In this document: piece after piece, positions 35,767-44,929 of the stretch
How the letters are laid out: every line of letters begins with the position of its first letter
Numbering within the stretch: the stretch's first letter is position 1
Assembly (NCBI RefSeq): GCF_002994615.1
Contig: NZ_PVNK01000184.1
Span: 29,809-93,808, forward strand
Source: Enhygromyxa salina
GTDB taxonomy: Bacteria; Myxococcota_A; Polyangia; Nannocystales; Nannocystaceae
Length of the DNA: 64,000 nucleotides
Direction of reading: 5' to 3'
Notes under the pieces: generated by a model
The model's input: only the letters and a program-made list of their open reading frames with translations
What the model was told of the DNA's origin: nothing
The model's database searches: none
Position numbers and translations under genes: made by a program

Positions 35767-38700
35767 ATGATGTCCTCCGCAGCCCCGACCTCGACCATGA
35801 CCCGGCGCCGCCCCTTCGCGCTGCTGACCCTCTTGCTGCTCGCGCTGATCGTCCCGGTCACCTCGGGCTGCCGGCCCCAGGCCCGCGACGCGATCTTCGA
35901 TCAGAGCGCCGCGGCCGAGCACGCCGAGCAACTCGAGCGTTGGCTGGCCAAGCACCCCGACGACCACGACGCCCGGCTCGAGCTCGCCCACGTCTACTGG
36001 CTGCACCTCGCCGAGCCGAGCCGCGCGAGCTCCCACCTCGATCGGCTCACGAGCCTCGACAGCCCGCCGCCCCTGGCTCGCTTCTCGCGGGCGACGATCG
36101 CCAAGAGCCACCTCGACCTCGACCGGGCCTGGGCCGAGTACGCGGCCCTGCTGCGCGACGCCCCGGCCCACGACAAGCGCCGCGATCGCGTCCTGGCCCT
36201 CGCGCTCACGCCCCTCGCCGCCCGCGCGCTCGACTCGCTCGACGGCCTGCGCCTCGGCGACGCCGAGCAGTTCACCGCGCTGTTCGACGGGCTCGATCTC
36301 GACAGCTACCCGGGCGAGACCGTCGAGCAGCTGCTCAGCACCCGGGCCAAGATCGCGCGGCGCCTCGGCGCCGACTACCGGCCCTTTTACGCCCAGCAAG
36401 GCTGCATCCAAGACTGGGTCGTCGGTGAGCTCGAGGGCTACCGCGGGCCGCTCGAGCTCGCCCGGCTCGAGGTCGATCGCTCGTTCACCCCCGACCCCGA
36501 GGGCGCCGTCGCCACCCAGCTCTCGTGTGCCTTTCGGGTCTGGAACCCCGAGCCCAACTCGGGCATCCGTCGGCTGCGCACGACCGTCGAGGTCCCGGCG
36601 AATGAGCGCGCCTTTCGGCTCTCGGTCGGGGCCCAGCGCGACGCCCGGGTCTACGTCGACGACCAGCTGGTTTGGGCCAAAGATCGGACCGATCGCTACC
36701 CCGTCGACGGTCCGACCTTCGTGATCCCGGCCGGGCCCGGCGTCCACCGCGTCGAGGTCCGGACCGCGATCCCGAGCGAGCGCGTGTGGCTGCTGCTGCG
36801 GGCGACCGACCTCGCCGGGCGCGGGCTGAAGGTCCGGGCCGACGCCGACACCAAGGGCGACTGGCGCCTCGATCACGACCCAAGTCGACCGCTCGAGGCC
36901 GGGGCCGAGCACATGCTCGAGATCCAGCCCTGGGCCGGCGGTGAGCTGGGCCTGCGCGGCCCGGTCTACGCGCCGCTGCGTGACTTCCTGGCCCTCGACG
37001 ACGCCCTCGCCGACGGCGACTCCGACCGCGCCGAGCAGATCGCGCTGAGCCTGCGCGAGGTGTCCCAGGGCTTCGCCGAGGCTCACCTGCTGCTGTCCGA
37101 CTTCGAGTTCCGCGACCCCTCGCGGGGCAAGACCAGCTCGGCCACCCGCCAGCAGAGCGAGCTCGAGCAGAGCCTGGCCCTCGACCCCAGCCTCGCCCGG
37201 GCCCAGCTCTCGCTGCTCTCGCTGCGCCTCGATCGGGGCGAGGTCGCCGAGGTCGTCGAAGAGCTCGAGGCGATGCCCGACAGCGCGGTCTCGGGCGCGG
37301 GCGCGCTGATGCTCGCGATGCTGCGCTTCGACGCCTACCGGCGGCGCGGGAGCGACTTTCAAGCCGAGCAGGCGCTCGAGGTCGCGGCCGCGATCCACCC
37401 CCAAAGCTGCGACGTGTTGATGGCCCGGCGCGAGCTGATCCGCGAGCGGACCCAGGTCGTCGCCGAGGACCAGCTGACCGAGGACCTGGCCAAGTGCCCG
37501 GGCAGCATCGGGGTTCGCGCGCGCCTCGCCGTCCAGCGCCAGCGCTACGACGAGGCCGCCGCGCTGTGGACCGAGCAGCTCGATCGGATCCCCGACGACA
37601 TCGACGCGATGGACGCCCTGGCCGAGATCGCGATCGCCGATCGCCGCTACGACGACGCGATCGCGTGGCACCAGCGGACCCTCGCGATCGCGCCCTACCG
37701 CGCGCTGTCGCAGATCGAGCTGGCCGATCTCCACGCCCACGCGGGCGACCCCGAGGCCGCCCGCGAGTTCTTGCTCGCCGCGCTCGATCGCTACCCGCAC
37801 AGCTCGCGCCTACGCGAGATCGGCGAGCACGTGGGCATCCCCGACGAGCTGATGAACTGGCGGATCGACGGCATGGACGCGCTCGCCGAGTACCGCGGCG
37901 ACGTCGAGCAAGGCCTCGCGTCCGAGGGCGTCAGCGAGGTCCTGCTCCTCGACCGCGAGGTCAGCATCCTCTACGAGAACGGCGGCCATCGGCACATCGT
38001 CCACCAGATGTTCCACGTGCTCAGCGATCAGTCGATCGACGCCCACGGTGAGTTCAGCCAGCCCGGCGTCGAGCTCTTGACCATGCACTCGATCAAGCCC
38101 GACGGGACGATCGTCGAGCCCGAGTCGATCCCCGGCAAGGACGGCCTGAGCCTGCGCGGCCTCGCGATCGGCGACGTCGTCGAGATCGAGTTCGTGTTCG
38201 AGAGCGAGCCCGAGGCCGCGCTCCCGGGCCACGTCGATCTCGGCCGGTTCCGCTTTCAGTCGCCCGAGGTTCCTTTTCATCGATCCGAGCTGATCGTCGT
38301 GATGCCCCAGTCGATGGAGGGCAAGGTGAAGATCGAGGCCCGCAACAGCCCGCCCAAGCCCACGCGGCGCGCGGTCTCGCTGCGCGAGGGCGAGTTCGCC
38401 GAGCTGACCTTTCTCGCCCGCCAGGTCCCGCGGCTCGGGACCGAGCCGGGCGCGCGCTCGATGCTCGACGAGCTGCCGATGATCCAGGTCCACGTCCCGC
38501 TCTCGGTCGACGACTGGCTCGACCAGCTCGCCGTCCAGCTGCGCCCGGCCCAGCGGACCAACCCCGAGCTGCGCGATATCGCGTACAGCGTCACCGAGCA
38601 GTACACCAACACTCACGACAAGGTCGACGCGCTGTGGCGCTGGGTCGTCGACGAGATCGAGGACGGCGGCGACCTCTCGACGCCGGCCACGGTCACGCTC

Positions 38701-39687
38701 TCGGCTCGCCAAGGTGGGCGGCTGATGCTGCTGCGAGCCATGTGTGAGGCGGTCGGGATCGACAGCCAGGTCTGGCTGCTGCGCGACCGCTTCGGCCCGA
38801 CGATCTACGAGGGCGGCAACCCGCTGGTCGAGAGCTACGACACCGCGATGTTGGCGATCTTCGACGGCGAGGCCGAGGGCAGCGCCAAGCCGCCGCTGCT
38901 GGTCGGAACCAGCTCCGAGGTCGTGCCGATCGGCTACCTGTCGCCGAGCTACGCCGACGGCCGGGCCCTGCGCCTGCGGCTCGAGGACGACGAGCCCGCG
39001 GCCGGTTACGTCGACGTGCCCAGCAACCCCGAGCGCTTCGGCGACCTGCGCCGCTGGGACGTCGAGATCGCCCTCGACGAGGGCGGGGGCGGGCGCGTGC
39101 ACGGGACCATCGAGCTGCGCGGGCTCGAGGCGATCATCTGGCGCGACGTGTTCGACAAGGTCGACGCTGATCGCCTGCCCGAGGTCTTCACCCAGGCCGA
39201 GCTCTCGCGGATGTTGCCCGGGGCCAGCTTGGATCTCGAGCACCTCGAGTTTGGCAACCAGTGGGAGCTCGACCTCCCCCTGGTCATCGAGTTCTCGGCC
39301 CGGGCCCGCAACGGCGGGGTCGTGCAGGGCGGCGAGCTGATCATGCTCGCGTCGGCCGTCCCGATCGATCCCGCGACCGGCTACACCCGCCTGCCCAAGC
39401 GCTGGAGCGGCATGGTCATCCCTTACGCGCCCGTGCTCGAGGCCAAGGTCCGCTATCTGCTCGACGGGCCCAGCTTCACCGAGGTGCCCGCCGACGTCAC
39501 GGTCGAGGACAGCTGGGGCAGCTACACGCGGACGGTCTCGGCCGGCGGCGTGGGCAAGCACGAGCTCGTGCTCGAGAGCCGCTCGACGCTCACGCCTGGG
39601 ATCGTCGAGGCCCGCGAGTATCGCTCGCTCGCTTCCTTTGCCACGCGGATCCAGGCCGCGGAGCAGCAGCTGTTGCGGGCCCACTGA
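35767..39687 (+). CDS. DUF3857-type large lipoprotein, transglutaminase site degenerate
   Basis: 1306 residues from ATG 35767. N-terminal hydrophobic stretch and a Cys preceded by VTSG, an imperfect lipobox, so lipidation is likely but not certain. Same overall plan as the upstream gene: alpha/beta region, TPR-like repeats (FQAEQALEVAAAIHP and others), then DUF3857 and the transglutaminase-like fold. At the position of the catalytic Cys the sequence is Gln982 (SARQGGRLMLLRAM), and the His position is Thr in SYDTAMLAIF. Both catalytic residues present in the neighbour are absent. It may be a non-catalytic partner, binding or scaffolding protein. Arose by tandem duplication and divergence, judging from shared motifs and adjacency. 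Confidence 0.85.
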   Translation: MMSSAAPTSTMTRRRPFALLTLLLLALIVPVTSGCRPQARDAIFDQSAAAEHAEQLERWLAKHPDDHDARLELAHVYWLHLAEPSRASSHLDRLTSLDSPPPLARFSRATIAKSHLDLDRAWAEYAALLRDAPAHDKRRDRVLALALTPLAARALDSLDGLRLGDAEQFTALFDGLDLDSYPGETVEQLLSTRAKIARRLGADYRPFYAQQGCIQDWVVGELEGYRGPLELARLEVDRSFTPDPEGAVATQLSCAFRVWNPEPNSGIRRLRTTVEVPANERAFRLSVGAQRDARVYVDDQLVWAKDRTDRYPVDGPTFVIPAGPGVHRVEVRTAIPSERVWLLLRATDLAGRGLKVRADADTKGDWRLDHDPSRPLEAGAEHMLEIQPWAGGELGLRGPVYAPLRDFLALDDALADGDSDRAEQIALSLREVSQGFAEAHLLLSDFEFRDPSRGKTSSATRQQSELEQSLALDPSLARAQLSLLSLRLDRGEVAEVVEELEAMPDSAVSGAGALMLAMLRFDAYRRRGSDFQAEQALEVAAAIHPQSCDVLMARRELIRERTQVVAEDQLTEDLAKCPGSIGVRARLAVQRQRYDEAAALWTEQLDRIPDDIDAMDALAEIAIADRRYDDAIAWHQRTLAIAPYRALSQIELADLHAHAGDPEAAREFLLAALDRYPHSSRLREIGEHVGIPDELMNWRIDGMDALAEYRGDVEQGLASEGVSEVLLLDREVSILYENGGHRHIVHQMFHVLSDQSIDAHGEFSQPGVELLTMHSIKPDGTIVEPESIPGKDGLSLRGLAIGDVVEIEFVFESEPEAALPGHVDLGRFRFQSPEVPFHRSELIVVMPQSMEGKVKIEARNSPPKPTRRAVSLREGEFAELTFLARQVPRLGTEPGARSMLDELPMIQVHVPLSVDDWLDQLAVQLRPAQRTNPELRDIAYSVTEQYTNTHDKVDALWRWVVDEIEDGGDLSTPATVTLSARQGGRLMLLRAMCEAVGIDSQVWLLRDRFGPTIYEGGNPLVESYDTAMLAIFDGEAEGSAKPPLLVGTSSEVVPIGYLSPSYADGRALRLRLEDDEPAAGYVDVPSNPERFGDLRRWDVEIALDEGGGGRVHGTIELRGLEAIIWRDVFDKVDADRLPEVFTQAELSRMLPGASLDLEHLEFGNQWELDLPLVIEFSARARNGGVVQGGELIMLASAVPIDPATGYTRLPKRWSGMVIPYAPVLEAKVRYLLDGPSFTEVPADVTVEDSWGSYTRTVSAGGVGKHELVLESRSTLTPGIVEAREYRSLASFATRIQAAEQQLLRAH

Positions 39688-39721
39688 GCGCCGCTGGGCC
39701 CGCGGTACGAGCTCGCTCGAG

Positions 39722-41317
39722 TCACCCGGGCCCGGGCGGGGCCAGGAGCTCGTCGATCTGACGGGGCCTACCGAGCACTTGGACGCCACGGCCGGGGAAG
39801 TCTCGGGCCAGCGCGGCCGGGTCTGGGGCCACGCCCGCCTCGACGATCTGGACCACGCGCCCGCTCTCGATCGTGACCGGCGCGACAAACGAGGCGCCCG
39901 AGTCGGTCTCGTACTCGGTCAGCAGCGGGGCCGCGCAGGTCGGCCGCTCCTTGCCCTCGGCGCACAGCAGCGTCCACGCCCGGGCGCGCAGCTGCGGAGC
40001 GTCGGAGCCGTCCGAGCCGTCGGAGCCGGCACCTCGCTCGATCTGACCGGCGAAGTCAACGCGAAGGAGCTCGGTGTCGGCACCCGGGATCAGGTTGGCG
40101 GACTCGATGCCGCCGCGAAACGCCCCCAGGGCCCGCGACGCGAGCAGGGGAGGGAAGAGGTGGTAGCGGGGCTCGTCGGCCTCCGGATCGTCGATCTCGA
40201 ACAGGAGCACGTAGACGTGGCCGACACCCAGCTCGCCGCCCGGGTCGACGAGGGTCAAGAGTCGCCAGGGGCCCAGGGCCTCGAGCGGGTCGAGCGAGCA
40301 GCGGCAGTGACCCGGGGACTCGAACAGCGCGCAGCTCTCCTCCTCGATCAGCTCACACGCGGCGAAGGCGGTCACCGCCTCGGCCAGGGGACAGGGGGGA
40401 CCCACGCACAGCGAGGCGCGCGGGCGTCGAGCCTCGAGCGCGGCGAGCCGCGCGCTGACGATGTCCGAGCTCGGGCGGGCCGCGAGCGAGCGGCGATAGG
40501 CCACGCGGGCCTCGTCGTCACGCCCGAGCGCCTCGGCGACGCGCCCGAGGTTGTAGAGCAGGGACCCGCGCTTGTCGGGGTTGGACTCGAGCCGCAGGGC
40601 CTCGCGGGTCGCCCGTCGCGCGAGGTTGTGCTGATCGGCCAAGAACGCGGCCCAGCCCAGCTCGCCGAGGAGGCCGGGCTCGTCCGGGCGCTCGTCGAGG
40701 GCGACGCGAAAGACCTCGATCGCCCGGCGGTAGTCGCCCTGACGCGCGAGCGAGCGGCCGCGCTCGAGCTGGCCACCGTGGGTCCGCATGAGGGCCGCGA
40801 GCTCGGCCTTGGCCAGCGCCGCGCGGATCTCGAGCTCCAGCTCGCGTCGCTCCGGGCGACCGGGGATGGCGACCGTGATCGTGGCAGCTCCCGGGGCGCT
40901 CGGCTCGACGCGAAAATCGAAGCGCTCGCGCAGGAGCTCGCCGCGGGCCTCGAGCAGCTCGCGTCCGACGGCCTCGGCCTCGGCCGGACCCTCGATGCTC
41001 AGCGTCGGGGTCAGGACCTCGCCCGAGCCCGCCGCCGCGCGCCACAGCGACACGTGGACACGCACGGCCTCACCGACGCGCGTCTGCGAGGCCCGAAGCG
41101 TGACCTCGAGATCGAGCTCCGCGACCTCGGGCAGCTCGGGCTCGGGTGTCGGGCGGCCCTGGGCGACCTCGGGCGCGCGCCGGATCGGGGTCTTGGCGGG
41201 GGCAGGATCGTCGCTTCGACACGCGCTCGTGAGCGCGACCAGGCCCGCCCACAGGGCCACCGCCCTCGGCCCGCGCGCGGCGAAGCGGGTCAGGTCGTGC
41301 TCGCTCGTCGTCCCCAC
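39722..41317 (-). CDS. TPR-containing lipoprotein, function unknown
   Basis: 531 residues from GTG 41317. Signal peptide with lipobox ALTSAC (Cys about residue 33). The mature part starts with a Pro/Glu linker, then a beta domain, then helical TPR-like repeats (ARQGDYRRAIEVFRVALDERP, LLYNLGRVAEALGRDDEARVAYRRSL) up to about residue 300, and a Cys-rich section (CVGPPCPLAEAVTAFAACEL, CRCSLDP) that may hold disulfides. C-terminal globular part with a Ser/Gly/Asp repeat. It is 10 bases downstream of the next gene's stop on the minus strand, so an operon of two lipoproteins is likely. No family recognised beyond the repeats. Confidence 0.82.
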   Translation of the reverse strand: MGTTSEHDLTRFAARGPRAVALWAGLVALTSACRSDDPAPAKTPIRRAPEVAQGRPTPEPELPEVAELDLEVTLRASQTRVGEAVRVHVSLWRAAAGSGEVLTPTLSIEGPAEAEAVGRELLEARGELLRERFDFRVEPSAPGAATITVAIPGRPERRELELEIRAALAKAELAALMRTHGGQLERGRSLARQGDYRRAIEVFRVALDERPDEPGLLGELGWAAFLADQHNLARRATREALRLESNPDKRGSLLYNLGRVAEALGRDDEARVAYRRSLAARPSSDIVSARLAALEARRPRASLCVGPPCPLAEAVTAFAACELIEEESCALFESPGHCRCSLDPLEALGPWRLLTLVDPGGELGVGHVYVLLFEIDDPEADEPRYHLFPPLLASRALGAFRGGIESANLIPGADTELLRVDFAGQIERGAGSDGSDGSDAPQLRARAWTLLCAEGKERPTCAAPLLTEYETDSGASFVAPVTIESGRVVQIVEAGVAPDPAALARDFPGRGVQVLGRPRQIDELLAPPGPG

Positions 41318-41327
41318 GGGTGCGAGC

Positions 41328-43280
41328 CTACTCGCTCGCGCGCGCGCGGACGACGAGCGAGGTCGTGAACGGGGCCTCGTGCTCGCGCAGCTGGAACCCG
41401 ACGAGGCCATCCCGGGCGCAGCCTTCGTAGGCGTCGAGGCGCTCGCGCGCGACCCGGCGTCCGTCGGCCTCGACCCTGACCAGCTTGCGCGCGTCGAAGG
41501 ACAGCGTCAGCGTGACGCCGGCTTTGGGCAGCGCCGTCTCGAGCTCCGGGACGCAGCTGAGGATCGCGTCGGTCGCCTGGACGACGCGGGCCCACTCGTC
41601 AGCTGGCAGCGCCTCGGCGCCCGTGCGGCTGACCGCGAGGGACTCGGCGCCTAGCCCGATCCGGAGGCCGAGCGCGCGATCGAGCTCAGGATCGGCGGAC
41701 ATCTCGGCGTCGATCTTCGCGTCGGGGAGCCACCCGACGGCCAAAAACGAGGGCGTGATCCCGCCCGAGAGCGTCGCGAGCAGATCGACGAGTTGCTGGT
41801 GGCGGATGTTGTCGGCCAGCGCGAGGCTGACGGTGTGCTCGCGGGGGTAGGCGCGGCGCAGATCCTGGACCAGACCCAACAGATCACTGGGCAGGGCCGG
41901 GGCCGCGCTCAGCCAGCGCCCGTCGACGCGGACGCGCGGCCCACGACCGCTGAGCTGGACGTGGATCCGGCTGTCACGCAGGGCCCGGGCACCCGCGCCG
42001 AGGTCGTCCGCCCGCGCGACGTAGAGCGGCAGCGCGACCACGACCTTGTCGCTGCCGCCACCGTCGCTCTGATCGCGAGCCAGGGCCGGCTCGTGGACCG
42101 CGAGCTCGATCACCGCGGCGCGGGCTGCGACCAGCGCCTGCAGCGTCGCCGCGTACTCGGGCGCCGGCACGTCCGGCGCGGACGCCAGCAGCATCGTCCC
42201 TCGACCATCGCGGGCGAGCAGCCCTTCGACCGCGGCGACGACCTCCGGATCGCGCGGCCCGAACTCCCGCGGCTTTGTCGAGCTTGGTTCGAGCCGGAGC
42301 GAGCCGGGCTCGAGCAAGGCCACGGGCGCGAGGCTCTCGTGCTGACCCGTGCCCTGGGGCAGCTCCGCCAGCACCCAGCCGGGATCGCGGGGCCGGGGCA
42401 GCAGCGCCATGACCGTGTCGTGGAGCTCGGCCTCGCGCGGGGCCCGAGCCGCGAGCACTGGCCGCCAGCGCGGGAGCTCGGCGAGGGCGTCGCGGTGACG
42501 CTCGAGCAGGGACCACAGCTCGCTCGGGCTCGGCAGCGGCGGGCGGGCGTGGGGCGCGAGATCCTCGAGCCAGGCCGAGAGATCTTCGCGCTCGGCGTAG
42601 AGCGCGTGGATCAGCACGTCCGGGCGCAGCTCCGGGCCGATCTCCACCGCGCCCGCGAGCACTCCGCGGACGTGGTCATAGAGGCGCCAGTGGGCGTTGT
42701 CGGCCACGCGCGGGTGCCCGTCCTCGGCGAGCACCCGATAGGCCAAGGTCGCGGTGATCAGCGACTCGGCCGAGTCGGGCAGGAACATGTCGGTGCTCAG
42801 GAGCATGATCGCGTCGGCCACGAAGCGGTGCTCGGCCTCGGTCAGCGCCTCGGGCTGCGCGAGGGCGAGATCCTCGAGGGCGTAGGCCTCGTCGAGCAGG
42901 CGCAGGACGACCTCGCGGCTGGCGTCGATCCCCCGGGTGCTCGAGTAGCCGCCGAGGCTGAGCCACAAGCTCTCCCGCGCGTCCTTGTCGCGACCGAAGC
43001 GCGCGCCGTCGTAGAGATCCAAGAGGCGATCCAGGCGCAGGACCCGACCGCGGAGCCCGGCCTCGGCCAGCACCGCGAGCCGCTCGGCGTCGTCTACCGC
43101 CGCCGCGCCGACGGTCTCGCCGTCGATCCACCCGGCCGCGAGCAGCTCCTGCTGCGGCGCCGTCGTTCGCTCCCCGCGCCCGACGCACGCGCTGCTCGTC
43201 ATGAGGAACAGGGCCGTCAGCCACCGGGAGCTGACAGCAAAGACACACGGGGCGCGGGCAGGCACGGTCGGGTCCGACAT
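41328..43280 (-). CDS. Lipoprotein with possible duplicated ExbD/TolR-like domain
   Basis: 650 residues. ATG 43280 is chosen because it precedes an n-region and hydrophobic segment ending in TSSAC, a plausible lipobox; the frame upstream lacks these. The N-terminal half is helical with a TPR-like look. In the C-terminal half there is IHVQLSGRGPRVRVDGRWL, then SDLLGLVQDLRRAYPREHTV, SLALADNIRHQQLVDLLATL, a pattern that recalls the periplasmic ExbD/TolR fold; a weaker similar block (LASAPDVPAPEYAATLQALV) precedes it. No ExbB/TolQ is nearby. This call is tentative. It is followed by the TPR lipoprotein after 10 bases. Diverges from the barrel-cytochrome genes. Confidence 0.75.
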   Translation of the reverse strand: MSDPTVPARAPCVFAVSSRWLTALFLMTSSACVGRGERTTAPQQELLAAGWIDGETVGAAAVDDAERLAVLAEAGLRGRVLRLDRLLDLYDGARFGRDKDARESLWLSLGGYSSTRGIDASREVVLRLLDEAYALEDLALAQPEALTEAEHRFVADAIMLLSTDMFLPDSAESLITATLAYRVLAEDGHPRVADNAHWRLYDHVRGVLAGAVEIGPELRPDVLIHALYAEREDLSAWLEDLAPHARPPLPSPSELWSLLERHRDALAELPRWRPVLAARAPREAELHDTVMALLPRPRDPGWVLAELPQGTGQHESLAPVALLEPGSLRLEPSSTKPREFGPRDPEVVAAVEGLLARDGRGTMLLASAPDVPAPEYAATLQALVAARAAVIELAVHEPALARDQSDGGGSDKVVVALPLYVARADDLGAGARALRDSRIHVQLSGRGPRVRVDGRWLSAAPALPSDLLGLVQDLRRAYPREHTVSLALADNIRHQQLVDLLATLSGGITPSFLAVGWLPDAKIDAEMSADPELDRALGLRIGLGAESLAVSRTGAEALPADEWARVVQATDAILSCVPELETALPKAGVTLTLSFDARKLVRVEADGRRVARERLDAYEGCARDGLVGFQLREHEAPFTTSLVVRARASE

Positions 43281-43310
43281 GGGCAGATCGGGAAAGTTCG
43301 TGGAAAGGAG

Positions 43311-43385
43311 CGCCCACCGAGCGAGGACGGGGCGAGCGGCCGCCTGCGGCCCTGCGTTGCGAAGTTGCGGGCGCCTGCGGGGGCC
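43311..43385 (-). repeat. Diverged copy of the dispersed intergenic repeat
   Basis: On the minus strand it keeps the order of the 113-base unit: a GCAACTTCGCAACGCA-like block, then GGCCGC hairpin, TCCTCGCTCGGTGGGC near the end. It has many substitutions against the two tandem copies at 57.4-57.7 kb. It lies in the divergent promoter gap before the barrel gene. Confidence 0.55.
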
Positions 43386-43411
43386 AAAAAGGTTTAGCAT
43401 GCGGGGTACGG

Positions 43412-44929
43412 ATGGTCCTGCGGGCGGCACAGCCAGCTCTGGCCAAGGCCTGGCGTTGCCTGGTCCTGGGCGCGTGCGTGGGGTTTGTCCCGCGTGTCGC
43501 CGCGGCGACCGAGGTTCGGATCGGCGCCCGCACGATCGGCGAGAGCTACGTCGTCGTCGCCCCCGGGCCCGAGCCGCGCCTGCTTCGGCGCACGCGCCTG
43601 GTCCAGTACTTGAACCTCGGGGTCTACGAGCTCCTGCCGCCCCGCGAGGTCGATCAGTGGCGGCGCGAGGACGAGGACGGCCAGCTCGAGATCGTCGCGT
43701 CGATGCGCGTGCGTCAGGACTTCGGCGACTTCCTCCGCGACGCTGGCCTCGACTCCGGGCCGGTGCTCAACAGCATCGACGGACGCCAGATCGACCTGAT
43801 GTACGGCTACCTCCAGGGCCGCCGCCTCGGCGGCTTCTTCGACTTCAGGGCGGGGCGCCAGTTCGAGACCAGCGGCCTCGACTGGTACGCCTTCGACGGC
43901 GGCTGGGCCCGGGCCAACACCCCCGCGCACCTCGCCGTCGAGGTCTTCGGCGGCCTCCAGGTCAACGGCGCCCACGTGTTCGGCTGGCCGACCTGGGAGC
44001 TCGACGGGACCTCCGGCAACGAGCCCGCCGATCGGGCCGGGTCTCCGATGATGGGCGCCGCGATCTCGCTCAGCGAATTGCGCTGGATCCACGCGCGCGT
44101 GGCCTATCGCCGCACCTTCACGCCGGCCGGGATCAACCGCAACATCCTCGAGCCGACCGGCGCCCCGGACGGCTCGGTCAACGAGGGCGTGATCGCTGGC
44201 GTCGACCAGGAGCTGGTCTCGGCGACCTTGAACATGAGCCTGGCCAAGGGCGTGTTCTCGCCCTTCGCGGCCGCGCGCTTCAACCTCGGGACCCTGCGCC
44301 TCGACGATCTCTCGGCCGGCTTCGGCGTGGCGGTCTCGGAGCGCCACGCGATCCGGGCTCAGTACCTGCGCACGATCCCGAGCTTCGACCTCGACTCGAT
44401 CTTCAACCTGTTCACGCTCCAGCCCTTCGAGGATGTCCGCCTGAGCTACCAGGTCCAGGCCGGCGGCGGCTGGACCTTGCTCGGGCGCGGGAGCACGCGG
44501 ATCTTCCGAAACGAGCCGACCGCCGCGCTCGGCGTCGAGCCCGAGTCTCGGCTCGCGCTCGGCTGGGGTGGGGCGCTCGCGGCGTTGTGGCAGCGCAAGC
44601 GCTTCTCGGTCCGGACCGACGCCTTCGTCCAGGGCGGGGAGGGGGGCCTGCGCGCGGGCGGCAGCGTCGACAGCCAGGTCCGGGTGCTCAACGACCGCAT
44701 CGGCATCGACTTGCGCAGCTACTTCACCCGCTACGTCGACGATCAGGTGCCCGAGCGCCAGGGCTACGGCCTGTCGTTTCAGGCCGGCGCCGACTTCAAG
44801 CTGTGGGACGGCGTCCACCTGACGCTGCTCGCCGAGGAGCTGCTCACGCCCTTCCTCGTCCACGCCTTCCGCGGGCTCGCGAACTTGTCCGTCGACTGGA
44901 GCTTTCGCGCGGGGAGGCGTGGCTCGTGA
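43412..44929 (+). CDS. Outer-membrane beta-barrel protein, partner of the multiheme cytochrome
   Basis: 505 residues from ATG 43412. N-terminal Sec signal peptide (hydrophobic core about 14-31, cleavage near AAA). The mature chain is built from amphipathic beta-strand repeats with aromatic residues at girdle positions (for example FFDFRAGRQFET, SFDLDSIFNLF, RVLNDRIGIDLRSYF) and ends in SVDWSFRAGRRGS, with an aromatic residue two to three positions from typical barrel C-termini. Strand counting by eye suggests over 16 strands. Its stop codon overlaps the start of the 13-heme cytochrome gene (GTGA), so the two are co-translated. Barrel-plus-multiheme pairs elsewhere (porin-cytochrome conduits) move electrons across the outer membrane. 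That role is inferred. Confidence 0.8.
   Translation: MVLRAAQPALAKAWRCLVLGACVGFVPRVAAATEVRIGARTIGESYVVVAPGPEPRLLRRTRLVQYLNLGVYELLPPREVDQWRREDEDGQLEIVASMRVRQDFGDFLRDAGLDSGPVLNSIDGRQIDLMYGYLQGRRLGGFFDFRAGRQFETSGLDWYAFDGGWARANTPAHLAVEVFGGLQVNGAHVFGWPTWELDGTSGNEPADRAGSPMMGAAISLSELRWIHARVAYRRTFTPAGINRNILEPTGAPDGSVNEGVIAGVDQELVSATLNMSLAKGVFSPFAAARFNLGTLRLDDLSAGFGVAVSERHAIRAQYLRTIPSFDLDSIFNLFTLQPFEDVRLSYQVQAGGGWTLLGRGSTRIFRNEPTAALGVEPESRLALGWGGALAALWQRKRFSVRTDAFVQGGEGGLRAGGSVDSQVRVLNDRIGIDLRSYFTRYVDDQVPERQGYGLSFQAGADFKLWDGVHLTLLAEELLTPFLVHAFRGLANLSVDWSFRAGRRGS

Noticed and set aside
39722..41317. Cys pairs in the TPR lipoprotein taken as heme motifs
   Set aside because: No CxxCH is present. The Cys spacing fits disulfides instead.
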